46,385 bases of DNA, taken from contig CALJAP010000200.1 in NCBI GenBank assembly GCA_938027655.1, positions 1 through 46,385 of the forward strand, read 5' to 3'. This document shows positions 7,285-16,581 of this stretch, one piece after another; position 1 is the stretch's first letter; each line of letters starts with the position of its first letter. A program made the position numbers and the translations under genes. The DNA is from an uncultured bacterium. Its GTDB lineage: Bacteria > Armatimonadota > HRBIN16. Under the pieces are notes generated by a model. That model was not told the origin of the DNA and did not search any database. It saw only the letters and a list, made by a program, of their open reading frames with translations.

Positions 7285-9966
7285 CAGCTCTATTCGCGCA
7301 ATCTGCACCCTCACGCCAGCGCGTGTACAGGGGTCCAGACGCAGGCGCGTCGCCACTCCTCGCCAGCGGGGGTTTTCGCTCAGATTCAGGGTGTAGTCGT
7401 GCCACTTGCCGTCCACGTGCACCGGGAAGCGCACACTGGTCGACTCGCTTTCCGCCAGTGAACGAGTGCTCCAGAAAACCTGCCCCATATCGTCAAACGG
7501 CTGTTCTGCCGCCTCCAACCGCATCCGCAGGCGCAACCGCCGATAGCGTGTGCACGCAATCTGCACAGGTGGGCCGAAGAAGGCGGGGTCGTTGCCTGTG
7601 GTGACCGCCGTTAACGCGCCGTGCTCGATTCGCGGGTTGTGCAGATTCATGCCGTTGTCCCACCCATAGGTGTCCCGCGCAAACTCCCACTGTGGCTTCG
7701 TGGTCAAAGTTATCTCCACCTGCGGCACCACCAAGCCAACGTCGGTGGGGGTGAGGTCAACATGCGCTTTAGGAGCGGCGGTAAACACCTCCCGAACGGC
7801 GTCCAGATAGCCGAAGCCGAACTCCTTATGCGGCTCGATGTACGACCCCTCGCCCCACTCGTTCCACGCCTCGATCAAGATCATCGGCACGACGTGGCGC
7901 GGATAACTCTGCAGAAAATGTAGAGCATCCTGAAGATGCCTCTTGAACTTGTCGGGGGTGCGCCCGTAGCGTACAAGGGCGTCCTGACCGTGCCACGGAC
8001 GGCTATCCCAACCCCCGCTTACGGGAGGCAGCAGGGGGACAGGGCTGTTTTGTACGATATTCTGCCACTGCTGACGGTAGCCCTCGATAAGCGTATCGAA
8101 CGGCGCCCGCCTCGCATCCCCGACGACGCCAAGATGGGGCCAGTTGTAAGCGGTTACCGCGTCATAGCCCTCGCGGGCGGCGATTTGTGCCTCGCCTGTA
8201 CCCCCAACACAGGCGATAAGGTACAGCCCTCTCAGCCCGGAGCGAATGCACTCCTCACGCATTGCGTCAAAAGCGCGTCTGACCGCTTCGCTACCCATAT
8301 CCGCACGCAGGCGGTACGGACTGAAGATAATCATCACCGGCTTGCCGTCGATCTGCAGGTGTTCAGGACGGTGGAAGTAGTGCTCTATCCAGTAGCGCGT
8401 CACCGCCAGGCAGTCCTCATGCGAGGAAGTGTTCGGCGGATTGTGGTTCGCCCACAGCAGGCAGAACTGCAGATACTGGCGATAGCGGCTTTGGAAATAG
8501 CCTTCGTGCAAAGCATGCTCCAGCTGTCGCGCCCCCTGCACCCAGTACCAGTCGTACACGAAGAAGGTGATGCCGTGCTCAACCGCCCATTTGATATGCC
8601 AGTCGGCAACCTGCGGGTCGCCCTCGCGATACCAGCCAAGCACCGGCTTGCGTTCGGGGAAGCGGGTAATCGGTGCCCACTGCCCTGCGCTCCGCCAACC
8701 GGGGAAGTAATATACCCCTACAGGGTATATGGGCTTTACCGGAGATGGGGGCGGCAGCGTGCGCCAAGCGGTTTGCACGGGGCGCAGGGTAATCTCCACA
8801 GGAGCTTTCGCAGCAATCGAAGCGGCGTTCGCGCCCTGCACCTGTGCTGTCAGCGTGCCACACCACGCACGAGGAAATAACACTCGCCACCGCCACTCTG
8901 CCTCCTCTCCATAGGGCAAAGCAGACTGCGCTACCTGTAGCCTCTGCAGCAGGCGAGCGTCTGCGGGCAGTTCAACCTTCGCGGTGACCCCTCTGGCGGT
9001 TTGTCCGCCCACATTGACCACGCGGAGCGCAATCACCACCGGCACTCCCGCGCGCGGCAGGGCATCCTCCACATCGAAGTACAGCACGTGCAAATCGGGT
9101 TTGCCTTGCGGTTGAGCTGATACCAGCGCCCTCTCCAGCACAATAGCGTCGCCGGGGTTTTCTCCGGGGCGAACGCCTAACATCACCACCTCGCCGTTCC
9201 AGCCGGGGGCGTCCAGCATGTTCAGATTATACAGGTGGGTCTGACCGTCGGCGATGACCTCGAAGGCGTGCTGCTGGATACCGTACGCCTCGCTGGTGGC
9301 AAAAAGCAAGGTACATTGTGTCGCGTTGACCGAGCGTATCTGCAAGAGGACGAAGGCAAACTGCTCTGCGTCGATAGCTACTCGTCCCCCAAAGAAGCCG
9401 TCGGGTTCTTCCAGCTGCAGGCGCGCTCCGGTCGCTGTCTCCTGTACACGCACACCACGCCATGCGGTCCAGTCCATACGGTGCGCACGAAAGACAAACT
9501 CCCTTTGTCCCTCGCGTAGCACAAGCCCTTCCAGTCGCACAATGCGGATGGAGCGCAGGGCGAACTCGCCCACACCGTACGGGTCAAACCGCAGACGGAC
9601 GATGCGCCCTTCCTTCTGCCAGAAGGGGAACACACGGTAGGTATGCCATTGCCCGTCGCCACGCACCGCGAACCGAGTGCTTTTGCCCGGCAAGAAACCG
9701 CCATACGGGGATTGGGTGGTGTTGCTCCAGAAGATTTCGGCTTCGCCGGGTAGGGAAGCTCGCATCTCTATCTCCACTGCCTGATGGGGCACAGCCGGCA
9801 GGTTTAGCAGAGGAAGATACTCCAGTATGGGGTCACCGCCGGTGGTGCGGAAGACCATCGCACCATCCTCAAAGCGTATGTCCGCTATCTCGCCGTTCAC
9901 ACGCCACGTTTGCAGCACCTCGCGACTGCCAAACCTCCACTCGGCTTCCGCTTGCACTCCGCTCAT
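7276..9966 (-). CDS. Multidomain secreted or cytoplasmic glycosidase-like protein with central GH99-like/WbsX domain flanked by duplicated beta-sandwich-like modules
   Basis: PIYPVGVYYFPGWRSAGQWAPIT, HGITFFVYDWYW, CLLWANHNPPNTSSHEDCLAV, IDGKPVMIIFSPYRL, MILIEAWNEWGEGSYIEPHKEFGFGYLDAV are typical WbsX/GH99-like motifs. Confidence 0.85.
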   Translation of the reverse strand: MSGVQAEAEWRFGSREVLQTWRVNGEIADIRFEDGAMVFRTTGGDPILEYLPLLNLPAVPHQAVEIEMRASLPGEAEIFWSNTTQSPYGGFLPGKSTRFAVRGDGQWHTYRVFPFWQKEGRIVRLRFDPYGVGEFALRSIRIVRLEGLVLREGQREFVFRAHRMDWTAWRGVRVQETATGARLQLEEPDGFFGGRVAIDAEQFAFVLLQIRSVNATQCTLLFATSEAYGIQQHAFEVIADGQTHLYNLNMLDAPGWNGEVVMLGVRPGENPGDAIVLERALVSAQPQGKPDLHVLYFDVEDALPRAGVPVVIALRVVNVGGQTARGVTAKVELPADARLLQRLQVAQSALPYGEEAEWRWRVLFPRAWCGTLTAQVQGANAASIAAKAPVEITLRPVQTAWRTLPPPSPVKPIYPVGVYYFPGWRSAGQWAPITRFPERKPVLGWYREGDPQVADWHIKWAVEHGITFFVYDWYWVQGARQLEHALHEGYFQSRYRQYLQFCLLWANHNPPNTSSHEDCLAVTRYWIEHYFHRPEHLQIDGKPVMIIFSPYRLRADMGSEAVRRAFDAMREECIRSGLRGLYLIACVGGTGEAQIAAREGYDAVTAYNWPHLGVVGDARRAPFDTLIEGYRQQWQNIVQNSPVPLLPPVSGGWDSRPWHGQDALVRYGRTPDKFKRHLQDALHFLQSYPRHVVPMILIEAWNEWGEGSYIEPHKEFGFGYLDAVREVFTAAPKAHVDLTPTDVGLVVPQVEITLTTKPQWEFARDTYGWDNGMNLHNPRIEHGALTAVTTGNDPAFFGPPVQIACTRYRRLRLRMRLEAAEQPFDDMGQVFWSTRSLAESESTSVRFPVHVDGKWHDYTLNLSENPRWRGVATRLRLDPCTRAGVRVQIARIELLP

Positions 9967-10388
9967 GATGACACCTCGCCCTGTGCCGTTTCTCGCCAGT
10001 ACCTTTCCGCCAGGATGACGGCAACATAATCATCGTATGGCTGCTCCGGGGTGCGTAGCCAGGAAGGGATTATCTTGCGCCAGCCTTTCGGGGGGTTCTC
10101 GCGCAGGTAACGACGCCGTGCTTCCTCAGAGGTATACGCCTCGTCCACCACCTGCACAGGCACATCCGACGACAGGTTGCGCAGCAGCGGTTCCAGCGCA
10201 CGGAATCCCGTACCTCCGCCAACCACAACGCATCGCGGGCGAAAACGCAGGAACAGCGACGCTATCTCCTTTTCGAGTTGCTCTCTCGCCAGCACGGCGC
10301 GGTGTAATACCTGTCCGTCGTTTCGCACCACCGCTAAACCCACTTTGCTACGTCCCGGGTCTATCCCGAGCACCACCGCTTCCGACAT
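9963..10388 (-). CDS. RNase H-fold RuvC/YqgF-like nuclease-family protein
   Basis: VLGIDPGRSKVGLAVV, RPRCVVVGGGTG, VVDEAYTSEEARRRYL, YDDYVAVILAERYW. Confidence 0.8.
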   Translation of the reverse strand: MSEAVVLGIDPGRSKVGLAVVRNDGQVLHRAVLAREQLEKEIASLFLRFRPRCVVVGGGTGFRALEPLLRNLSSDVPVQVVDEAYTSEEARRRYLRENPPKGWRKIIPSWLRTPEQPYDDYVAVILAERYWRETAQGEVSS

Positions 10389-10406
10389 CTCAGCACCCTC
10401 GTTGAC

Positions 10407-11954
10407 CTATTGCACGATGCGAAAGCGTAACCGCAGGCTATCGGCGGAGTAAGTGTCCGCATCCGCCACGACCACCACGTTCACATAACGTCCCCTGCCC
10501 TCACGCACGATGCGGTCGGCGAGGTCGGTAATCTCCACGCTGGAAACCGTGCCCACCGACGGCTCGCCTTCCGCGCCGATTTGGGGGATAATACCCGCCT
10601 CGATGGCTCTGGAGCGTACCTCATCTCGCAAAAACTCGATGAGCGTGTTGACAATTTCACCGGTGCTGCGTCCGGACCACACCCGCACACGCACAATCTC
10701 CTCGTCCTTGCGATACACGAGACGGTTACGGTAAGGTTTCAGCTCCACCTGTATCGGCTCGCCAGCCACGCTGTTGCGCACCGCTACCGCCAGCACCACC
10801 ACAGGCACATCGGAGCGGGCTATCTGCTCTGCCAGCACCTCCACGCTGACCGCCTCGTCAGCCACTACTTCGGTGCTACCTCCTGTCGGCGTGGGCATAC
10901 TCACCCGCTTGAGAGGTACATACGCTGCCCGATGCGCTGTTCCTGCCGAGGCACCTCGTGCCAGAGCGATACGCCCCGCCTCTACCAGCAAGCGATAAAT
11001 CTCGTTGCGAGTGGCTCGCAGCGATAGCCCGTTGGGAATAACCCGTCGAGCGATTTCCTCGTCCTTGCGTGCGATGATGGGTTTCTCTTTAATCTGCTCC
11101 AGCCTCTCTATCAGCCCGCGCAGTTCCTCTTCCTGTGCCTGTAGCTGCGCGATAGTGCCCCGGAGTGCGTCCGCCTGCTGCTGGAGCTGGCGGCTCTGCT
11201 GGGCAAGCTGTTCCGTTTGCTGGCGTAGCTGCGCTGCCTGTTGCTGGAGCCGCGTGTTTTCGCTGTTCAACCGCACATTCTCGCTGGCGTACTGCATATT
11301 CTGCGAAGCCAGCTCGGTGTTGTTCTGCTGGTACAGCGTGTTCTGCTCACGCAGAAACTGTCCCTGCCTCTCAAGCTGCGCATTGGTCTGGCGCAACTGC
11401 GCGTTGGTGCGACGTAACTGCTCGCTGCTCGCCTGCAAAGCGGTATTTTGCTTCTGGAGCGTTTGAAGTTCTTTGCTCTGCTCCGCGATACGACGGTTGA
11501 GCTCGGCCACTTGCAGTTGCCTTTGCTGAAGCTGCTGTCTGACCTCCTCCAGTTGTTGCTGCTGCTGGCGCAACTGTCGGGCGTTCTCTTCCATCTGCTG
11601 CTGTTGCTCACGCACACGTTGCACAGCGTCTTCATAGCGTTGCTGCACCTGCGTGTACTCGCTACTCAATCGGGCGTATCGACGCTGTAGCTGGCGCGAT
11701 TGCTCCAGAATGCGCTCTCCGCGCACGATGATTTCGCGAAATGTCTGGGCGGTAGCAAGCACTGCCACAATGGTCAGGAGGGCGATGAGCGAGCCGGTGA
11801 AGCTGGTAATCAGCATGGCGGTATGACGAGGACGCAATCCCCACACGGAGATGCGTCGCTTACCCAGATAACGCCCCAACCAGTCGCCAAAGTAAGCGAT
11901 AAAGCCGCTGACCACGATGAAGATAATGCCGATGATAATGGTGCGAATGGGCAT
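10407..11954 (-). CDS. DUF3084-family membrane-anchored coiled-coil protein
   Basis: N-terminal TM segments with GLRPRHTAMLITSFTGSLIA, long Gln-rich coiled coil, C-terminal conserved region (VVLAVAVRNSVAGEPIQVELKPYRNRLVYRKDEEI). Confidence 0.85.
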   Translation of the reverse strand: MPIRTIIIGIIFIVVSGFIAYFGDWLGRYLGKRRISVWGLRPRHTAMLITSFTGSLIALLTIVAVLATAQTFREIIVRGERILEQSRQLQRRYARLSSEYTQVQQRYEDAVQRVREQQQQMEENARQLRQQQQQLEEVRQQLQQRQLQVAELNRRIAEQSKELQTLQKQNTALQASSEQLRRTNAQLRQTNAQLERQGQFLREQNTLYQQNNTELASQNMQYASENVRLNSENTRLQQQAAQLRQQTEQLAQQSRQLQQQADALRGTIAQLQAQEEELRGLIERLEQIKEKPIIARKDEEIARRVIPNGLSLRATRNEIYRLLVEAGRIALARGASAGTAHRAAYVPLKRVSMPTPTGGSTEVVADEAVSVEVLAEQIARSDVPVVVLAVAVRNSVAGEPIQVELKPYRNRLVYRKDEEIVRVRVWSGRSTGEIVNTLIEFLRDEVRSRAIEAGIIPQIGAEGEPSVGTVSSVEITDLADRIVREGRGRYVNVVVVADADTYSADSLRLRFRIVQ

Positions 11955-11975
11955 CGTTGAACCCTCCTTGCTGTT

Positions 11976-13085
11976 TCACCGCCCACGTTTCCACAAAATG
12001 ACCACTCCGGCAATCGCCCCCAGAACATCCGGCAGAAAGCTCGCAACCAGGGGCGATATGTTACCGCCTCGCCCCAGGATAAACAGGTACTGCGCCATCG
12101 CCCAGTACAGGAAGATAATGACGATGCTGAGAGCAAACCCCGCTGCCGCCGTGCTGCGCTGCCTGCGGATGCCCAGAGGCGCACCCACGAAACCAAAAAT
12201 CAGGCTCGCCAGAGGCAGAGATATTTTATTGTACAGCTCTACCTCCATTTGTCGGGTATCTTCACCTGCCTGTCGGTATCGGCGAATGCGTTGCAGGGTT
12301 TGGCGGAAGCTGCGGCTGTCAGGGTCGGGCACCAGGTCGGTTTCGATCTCCCGTAGGCTCTTGCGGATACCTCCCTGCAGTACCCGCGTGGTAGTGCGTG
12401 CAAACTCTGCCCGTACGCGCCCATCGCCTGTCATCCAATAACCATCGTAGAGGTCCCACTCTCGCCCGCCCAGCCATCGGGCGCGTTTGGCGTAGACAAT
12501 CAGTACCGGATGCCAGCTTTCTGAGGAGGGAGCGAACTGAACGGCAGTTACGTCGTATAGAACGCCTGCCTGCAAATCCACCCCACCCTGCGCGGTAATG
12601 AGCGTCTCCACCTTGCCCCCGCGCATCACCGTTTGCGTTACCGGTTGGGCGCGTTCACCTATCTGGCGAAGCACCGCCGTGCGCAGCCGCCACATCTCCG
12701 CCGTTGCCGGCGGCACTACCAGCTCGTTGAAGCTCATCGCCAGCGCGCTGACCACTGCACCCATCGCCAGCACCGGCGTCACAATGCGCCACAGGCTATA
12801 TCCTGCCGCATACAGCGCGACGGTTTCGCTTTCGCTGGAAAGCCTGCCGAAAGAGAGCAGGGAGGCAAGTAGCATCGCCATCGGAAAGGTCTTGACCATA
12901 ATCTGGGGCAGACCGAGCAATACCATACGCCCCACCGTCCACAAAGAAGCCCCTTTCACCAGGTACTCGGTGAGCTGGAACAGGCTACCGCCCGCGAAGA
13001 AGAGAGCGGTGAACAACAGCACACCGAACACGAATGGTCCGATGAGCTCGTGCAGTATCAGACGGTCTATCACTTTGAGCCGCAT
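11976..13085 (-). CDS. LptF/LptG (YjgP/YjgQ) family LPS export permease
   Basis: KVIDRLILHELIGPFVFGVLLFTALFFAG, MVLLGLPQIMVKTFPMAMLLASLLSFGRLSSESETVALYAAG; C-terminal PLASLIFGFVGAPLGIRRQRS. Confidence 0.93.
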   Translation of the reverse strand: MRLKVIDRLILHELIGPFVFGVLLFTALFFAGGSLFQLTEYLVKGASLWTVGRMVLLGLPQIMVKTFPMAMLLASLLSFGRLSSESETVALYAAGYSLWRIVTPVLAMGAVVSALAMSFNELVVPPATAEMWRLRTAVLRQIGERAQPVTQTVMRGGKVETLITAQGGVDLQAGVLYDVTAVQFAPSSESWHPVLIVYAKRARWLGGREWDLYDGYWMTGDGRVRAEFARTTTRVLQGGIRKSLREIETDLVPDPDSRSFRQTLQRIRRYRQAGEDTRQMEVELYNKISLPLASLIFGFVGAPLGIRRQRSTAAAGFALSIVIIFLYWAMAQYLFILGRGGNISPLVASFLPDVLGAIAGVVILWKRGR

Positions 13086-13088
13086 GGG

Positions 13089-13814
13089 TCAGATATGCTC
13101 GTATTCCTCGCCAAGATAGAACTGCCGGGCGATGGGGTCGTCAGGTAGCGTGTCCGAGTTGCCCTCGGTCAGGATTTTACCGTTGTGAATGATGTACGCC
13201 CTGTCGGTAATACGCAAAGTGGCGCGCACGTTGTGATCGGTAATCAGGATGCCCACACCCAGCCGCTCGCGCAGGTGCGCGATGATGCGCTGCAGGTCGG
13301 CGATGGCGATGGGGTCTACGCCGGTGAACGGCTCGTCCAGCAAGATGAATCTGGGGGAAGCGGCAATGGTTCGCGCAACCTCTACTCTGCGCCGTTCTCC
13401 CCCCGAAAGGGTATACCCGCGTGCGTGGCGCAGGTGCGCAATGTGAAACTCTTCCAGCAATTCGTCGATGCGCTGGCGAATCTGCGTTTTCGTCAAACCC
13501 TGTAGCTGCATTACCAGCCGCAGGTTATCTTCCACCGTCAGCTTGCGGAACACCGATGGCTCCTGTGCCAGATAGCCGATACCCATCCGCGCCCGGGCAT
13601 ACATAGGCAGGTGGGTAATCTCTCGCTCATCCAGCCACACCTGCCCCTCGTTTGGGTGCACCAGCCCCACAATCATATAGAAAGTGGTGGTCTTGCCCGC
13701 GCCGTTGGGTCCCAGTAGTCCTACAATCTCGCCTGTGTTCATCTGCAGCGAGACGCCATCCACCACTCTGCGTCCTTTGTAGATTTTGACCAGCTTTTCG
13801 GCTCGAAGCTTCAT
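13089..13814 (-). CDS. lptB: LPS export ABC transporter ATP-binding protein
   Basis: [77 protein letters not shown]. Confidence 0.96.
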   Translation of the reverse strand: MKLRAEKLVKIYKGRRVVDGVSLQMNTGEIVGLLGPNGAGKTTTFYMIVGLVHPNEGQVWLDEREITHLPMYARARMGIGYLAQEPSVFRKLTVEDNLRLVMQLQGLTKTQIRQRIDELLEEFHIAHLRHARGYTLSGGERRRVEVARTIAASPRFILLDEPFTGVDPIAIADLQRIIAHLRERLGVGILITDHNVRATLRITDRAYIIHNGKILTEGNSDTLPDDPIARQFYLGEEYEHI

Positions 13815-14392
13815 TTTTTAGCCTCCTCTGCGGGAGGGCGCTTCGGTTGAATTACGGTTTCCGTACGCTCGGGGTCACCTTCGAGTACGACCCGCAGGTC
13901 TTCCTCGCCCAGATAGATGGTTCCCCTATCGCCCTTCTGCGTCGCCAGAAATCGTGGGTCATCTACCTCCACAAAAACACCGTTTTGCAATGTCACCTGA
14001 CGGGTTGCGTCGTCATAGAACACTATGCCTGCACTGCCCCGTGCGGTACGCTTCTCTTTCGGTTGAGTAAGGCGAAAAGTAACCTGCCCCTCTGCCCGCG
14101 CTCTGGTCAGGCGGGTCTCCTGTCCGGTCTGCAAGCGCGACTCGGCGGTGATGGCGCCAGCTTCCATGCGCAGCTGCCCATCGGCGCTTTCCAGCACCAC
14201 ACGGCTCCCCGTGACCTTAACCAGAACGGTACCGTCCCGCTTGTATTCGGTGACAATCTGCTGGTAGCGGCTCAGGCGATACCGTCCTACCTGTACCTGT
14301 GCCAGAGCGGGCATAACCGCTCCCGCTAAACACACCGTTAGTATCAGTTTTTGCCTTAAACTCATACTTTTAACCCTTTCCATGAATTTCAT
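13811..14392 (-). CDS. lptA: LptA/OstA-like periplasmic protein
   Basis: Signal peptide followed by OstA-like repeats ([43 protein letters not shown]). ATG at 14392 gives a 4-nt ATGA overlap with lptC; the track ORF to 14596 overlaps lptC. Confidence 0.8.
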   Translation of the reverse strand: MKFMERVKSMSLRQKLILTVCLAGAVMPALAQVQVGRYRLSRYQQIVTEYKRDGTVLVKVTGSRVVLESADGQLRMEAGAITAESRLQTGQETRLTRARAEGQVTFRLTQPKEKRTARGSAGIVFYDDATRQVTLQNGVFVEVDDPRFLATQKGDRGTIYLGEEDLRVVLEGDPERTETVIQPKRPPAEEAKK

Positions 14393-14943
14393 GGCGACAA
14401 GACACGCATCACCTGCAAGGCGGTATCCAGCTCCACCCGTTGCGCGTGCAGGTTGAACTGCTTGCCGGTGATATGCACATCCCCCCGTGCTATCAGACGG
14501 TTCTGGCGTGCCAGCCATATCACCTCTTTTGCTTGAAGCCGAACGCCGTTCACGCGCGAATAGGCATGAACGCCCCCGCTTGCCTCTACGCGCCACTGTT
14601 TCTGCATTGCTCGTACTCGTCCTGCGCGCAAGTCAGTGGCGGGTTTGCCCTTCTCATACAGGACACACTGTACGTTCTCGAAGACACCCGTCGCGTCCGC
14701 TTGCGCGCTTTCTGCCTCCGCGCGAGGCACAGTCGCTTCCCACACCGTCCGGCTGGGTGTGCCCGGCTCCAGCCATGTCAAACGCAGTGTTTCTGTCTCC
14801 ACCTGCAGGGAGGGCAATCGCGCCGGCTGCGGTGCCGGTTCACGTGGCTGGGGTGGGCGACGAACCTGCTGCGTTCCGCACCCCGTCATAGTCAACCATG
14901 TGCACCCACATACCAGCACGACGACAAGCCTCATCCGATTCAT
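14389..14943 (-). CDS. lptC: LptC-like lipoprotein
   Basis: Lipobox LTMTGC, position upstream of lptA-lptB, C-terminal LptC/OstA-like pattern (ANGVHAYSRVNGVRLQAKEVIWLARQNRLIARGDVHITGKQFNLHAQRVELD-type). Confidence 0.75.
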   Translation of the reverse strand: MNRMRLVVVLVCGCTWLTMTGCGTQQVRRPPQPREPAPQPARLPSLQVETETLRLTWLEPGTPSRTVWEATVPRAEAESAQADATGVFENVQCVLYEKGKPATDLRAGRVRAMQKQWRVEASGGVHAYSRVNGVRLQAKEVIWLARQNRLIARGDVHITGKQFNLHAQRVELDTALQVMRVLSP

Positions 14944-15258
14944 AGCGGGTACATGTTACACGAAGGGGAGAGGGATGTGCAAGCAGAGTACAGCGCACGC
15001 ACAGCTACCCAACCACCTCTCTCACGGCTTCAGCCGTCAATGCCCGAGTGCTCTCTCTGTACAGTAGTACGTGACCACACGTGATTATTTGGATATGGGC
15101 AAACCGGTCTCGCGTGTCTGTTATTCTAAGCAGAATGACAATCGTTTGCTGTCATACTGATCGTCAGTGAATCATCTTAATCCATCATTGGAACGAGACT
15201 CTTCGCTTCGCTCAGAATGATAGATGAGCAGAACCTCCCTGCCAATATCAACACAATG

Positions 15259-15284
15259 TTGTAGCCGCAGGCTTTAGCCTGCGC
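15259..15284. repeat. Palindromic dispersed repeat TTGTAGCCGCAGGCTTTAGCCTGCGC, copy 2
   Basis: Identical to 112-137. Confidence 0.85.
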
Positions 15285-15345
15285 AAAAGGAACACAACCT
15301 CACGTCCAAATGGTCGCATGGGGTGAAGGAGTACAGTCACAGAGA

Positions 15346-15382
15346 CAAAAGCAGCGCCGATACCCCAACAGGGTATCGGCGC
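15346..15382 (-). terminator. Rho-independent terminator of rplJL
   Basis: Perfect 12 bp stem GCGCCGATACCC (15354-15365) / GGGTATCGGCGC (15371-15382), loop of 5 nt; on the - strand followed by TGCTTTTGTC. Confidence 0.8.
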
Positions 15383-15397
15383 ATGATGGGAACAGCG

Positions 15398-15796
15398 TTA
15401 CTTGATTTCGACGGTCGCGCCCTCGGCTTCGAACTTCGCCTTGATTTGCTCCGCCTCTTCTTTGGTGACGCCCTGCTTGATAGGTTGTGGTGCGCTTTCG
15501 ACCAGGTCCTTCGCTTCCTTCAGTCCCAGGTTGGTGATTTCGCGTACCACTTTGATAACCTGAATCTTCTTCTCGCCCACCGACTTCAGGATGACATCGA
15601 AGGATGTCTTCTCCTCCTCGGCGGGAGCCGCTTCCGCTGCTGCGCCCGCAGCAACCGCGCCCGGCATCGCAGCAACCGCTACCGGAGCAGCCGCCGTCAC
15701 GCCGAACTCTTCTTGCAGAGCCTTCACCAGCTCGTTGAGCTCGAGCACGCTCATGCCCTTAATGGCGTCGATAATCTCCTCTTTGGTCAGTGCCAT
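15398..15796 (-). CDS. rplL: 50S ribosomal protein L7/L12
   Basis: [33 protein letters not shown] ... [71 protein letters not shown]. Confidence 0.99.
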   Translation of the reverse strand: MALTKEEIIDAIKGMSVLELNELVKALQEEFGVTAAAPVAVAAMPGAVAAGAAAEAAPAEEEKTSFDVILKSVGEKKIQVIKVVREITNLGLKEAKDLVESAPQPIKQGVTKEEAEQIKAKFEAEGATVEIK

Positions 15797-15811
15797 GGTT
15801 TTACTCCCTCC

Positions 15812-16348
15812 TTACGCACTTTGCGCGGATTTCTTGTCGGCTATTGCCTGAACGGTGTATACGAAGTCACGCAGGATACCCTGCAGAGTGCCCACCAGCC
15901 CGGTAATCGGCGACTGCATTGCGCCCACGACCTGCGCAACCAGCACCTCGCGTGGCGGTAGCTTTGCCAGCTGCTGAATCGCCTCGGCATCGTAACGCTT
16001 GCCGCCCAGAACAGCACCTTTGATGGTTAGCACCCGCAGTTCCCGGATGGCATCCGATAACGCTTTGGCGGTCGCCGCCTCGTCACCGTGGATAAAAGCA
16101 ACCGCCGTGGGGCCCTCAAGGATGTCGTCTAAGTTATCGCTGATAAGCCCCTGCGCCGCGAGCCGAAACAGCGTGTTCTTCACCACACGGTACTCCGTCT
16201 GATTCTGGCGCAGTTGTTTACGCAGCTGCGTGATCTGCGACACGTTCAGCCCGCGATAATCGGTGAAAATGACGCCTTTGGACGCGCTCAGCCACTGGCG
16301 AAGCTGGTCAACCTGCATCACCTTTTGCGGATTGGGCTTTGCTCGCAC
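15812..16348 (-). CDS. rplJ: 50S ribosomal protein L10
   Basis: FTDYRGLNVSQITQLRKQLRQNQTEYRVVKNTLFRLAA...; GTG start with GAAAGGAGGTGG RBS. Confidence 0.98.
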   Translation of the reverse strand: MRAKPNPQKVMQVDQLRQWLSASKGVIFTDYRGLNVSQITQLRKQLRQNQTEYRVVKNTLFRLAAQGLISDNLDDILEGPTAVAFIHGDEAATAKALSDAIRELRVLTIKGAVLGGKRYDAEAIQQLAKLPPREVLVAQVVGAMQSPITGLVGTLQGILRDFVYTVQAIADKKSAQSA

Positions 16349-16394
16349 GCGGTATCCACCTCCTTTCTCGTTCGCGTCCCGACAAAAGCATCAC

Positions 16395-16543
16395 GGGGAA
16401 CCCTGCCAGAGGCGAGGGCTCCCCGTACAGCAAACCTACCGCACCATCTGTGCGGAAGGTGTGACCGTCACATTCCCTTTTTCGCCTCGGCAGGTGGAAG
16501 CCCATTAAGCCCTTATCGGGCGCCTGCTTTCTTCGGATCAAGC
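16395..16543 (-). promoter_or_regulatory. Ribosomal protein L10 leader (autoregulatory 5' UTR of rplJL)
   Basis: Long-range pairing CCTGCCAGAGGCG (16402-16414) with CGCCTCGGCAGG (16484-16494) and internal hairpins, as in the L10 leader family; lies between promoter and rplJ. Confidence 0.75.
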
Positions 16544-16549
16544 GGTATG

Positions 16550-16578
16550 ATTATACTTCAAGAATGGAGCAAATGCAA
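16550..16578 (-). promoter_or_regulatory. Sigma-70-type promoter for rplJL
   Basis: On the - strand TTGCAT (16573-16578), 17 nt spacer, TATAAT (16550-16555). Confidence 0.7.
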
Positions 16579-16581
16579 GCC

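Noticed and set aside
7936-8880. 314-aa + strand ORF antisense to the GH99-like gene
   Set aside because: Codon-mirror ORF in GC-rich DNA; low-complexity Arg/His-rich translation with no motifs, while the - strand frame has clear homology.
11005-11690. Glutamine/serine/leucine-rich overlapping ORFs in DUF3084 as a repeat array or CRISPR-like structure
   Set aside because: Periodic CAG/CTG-rich sequence is explained by the Gln-rich coiled coil of the DUF3084 protein; no direct repeat-spacer organisation.
15085-15260. Possible tRNA or small RNA gene in the rplL-lptC gap
   Set aside because: No cloverleaf-compatible acceptor/T-arm sequence could be found; content is better explained by dispersed repeats.
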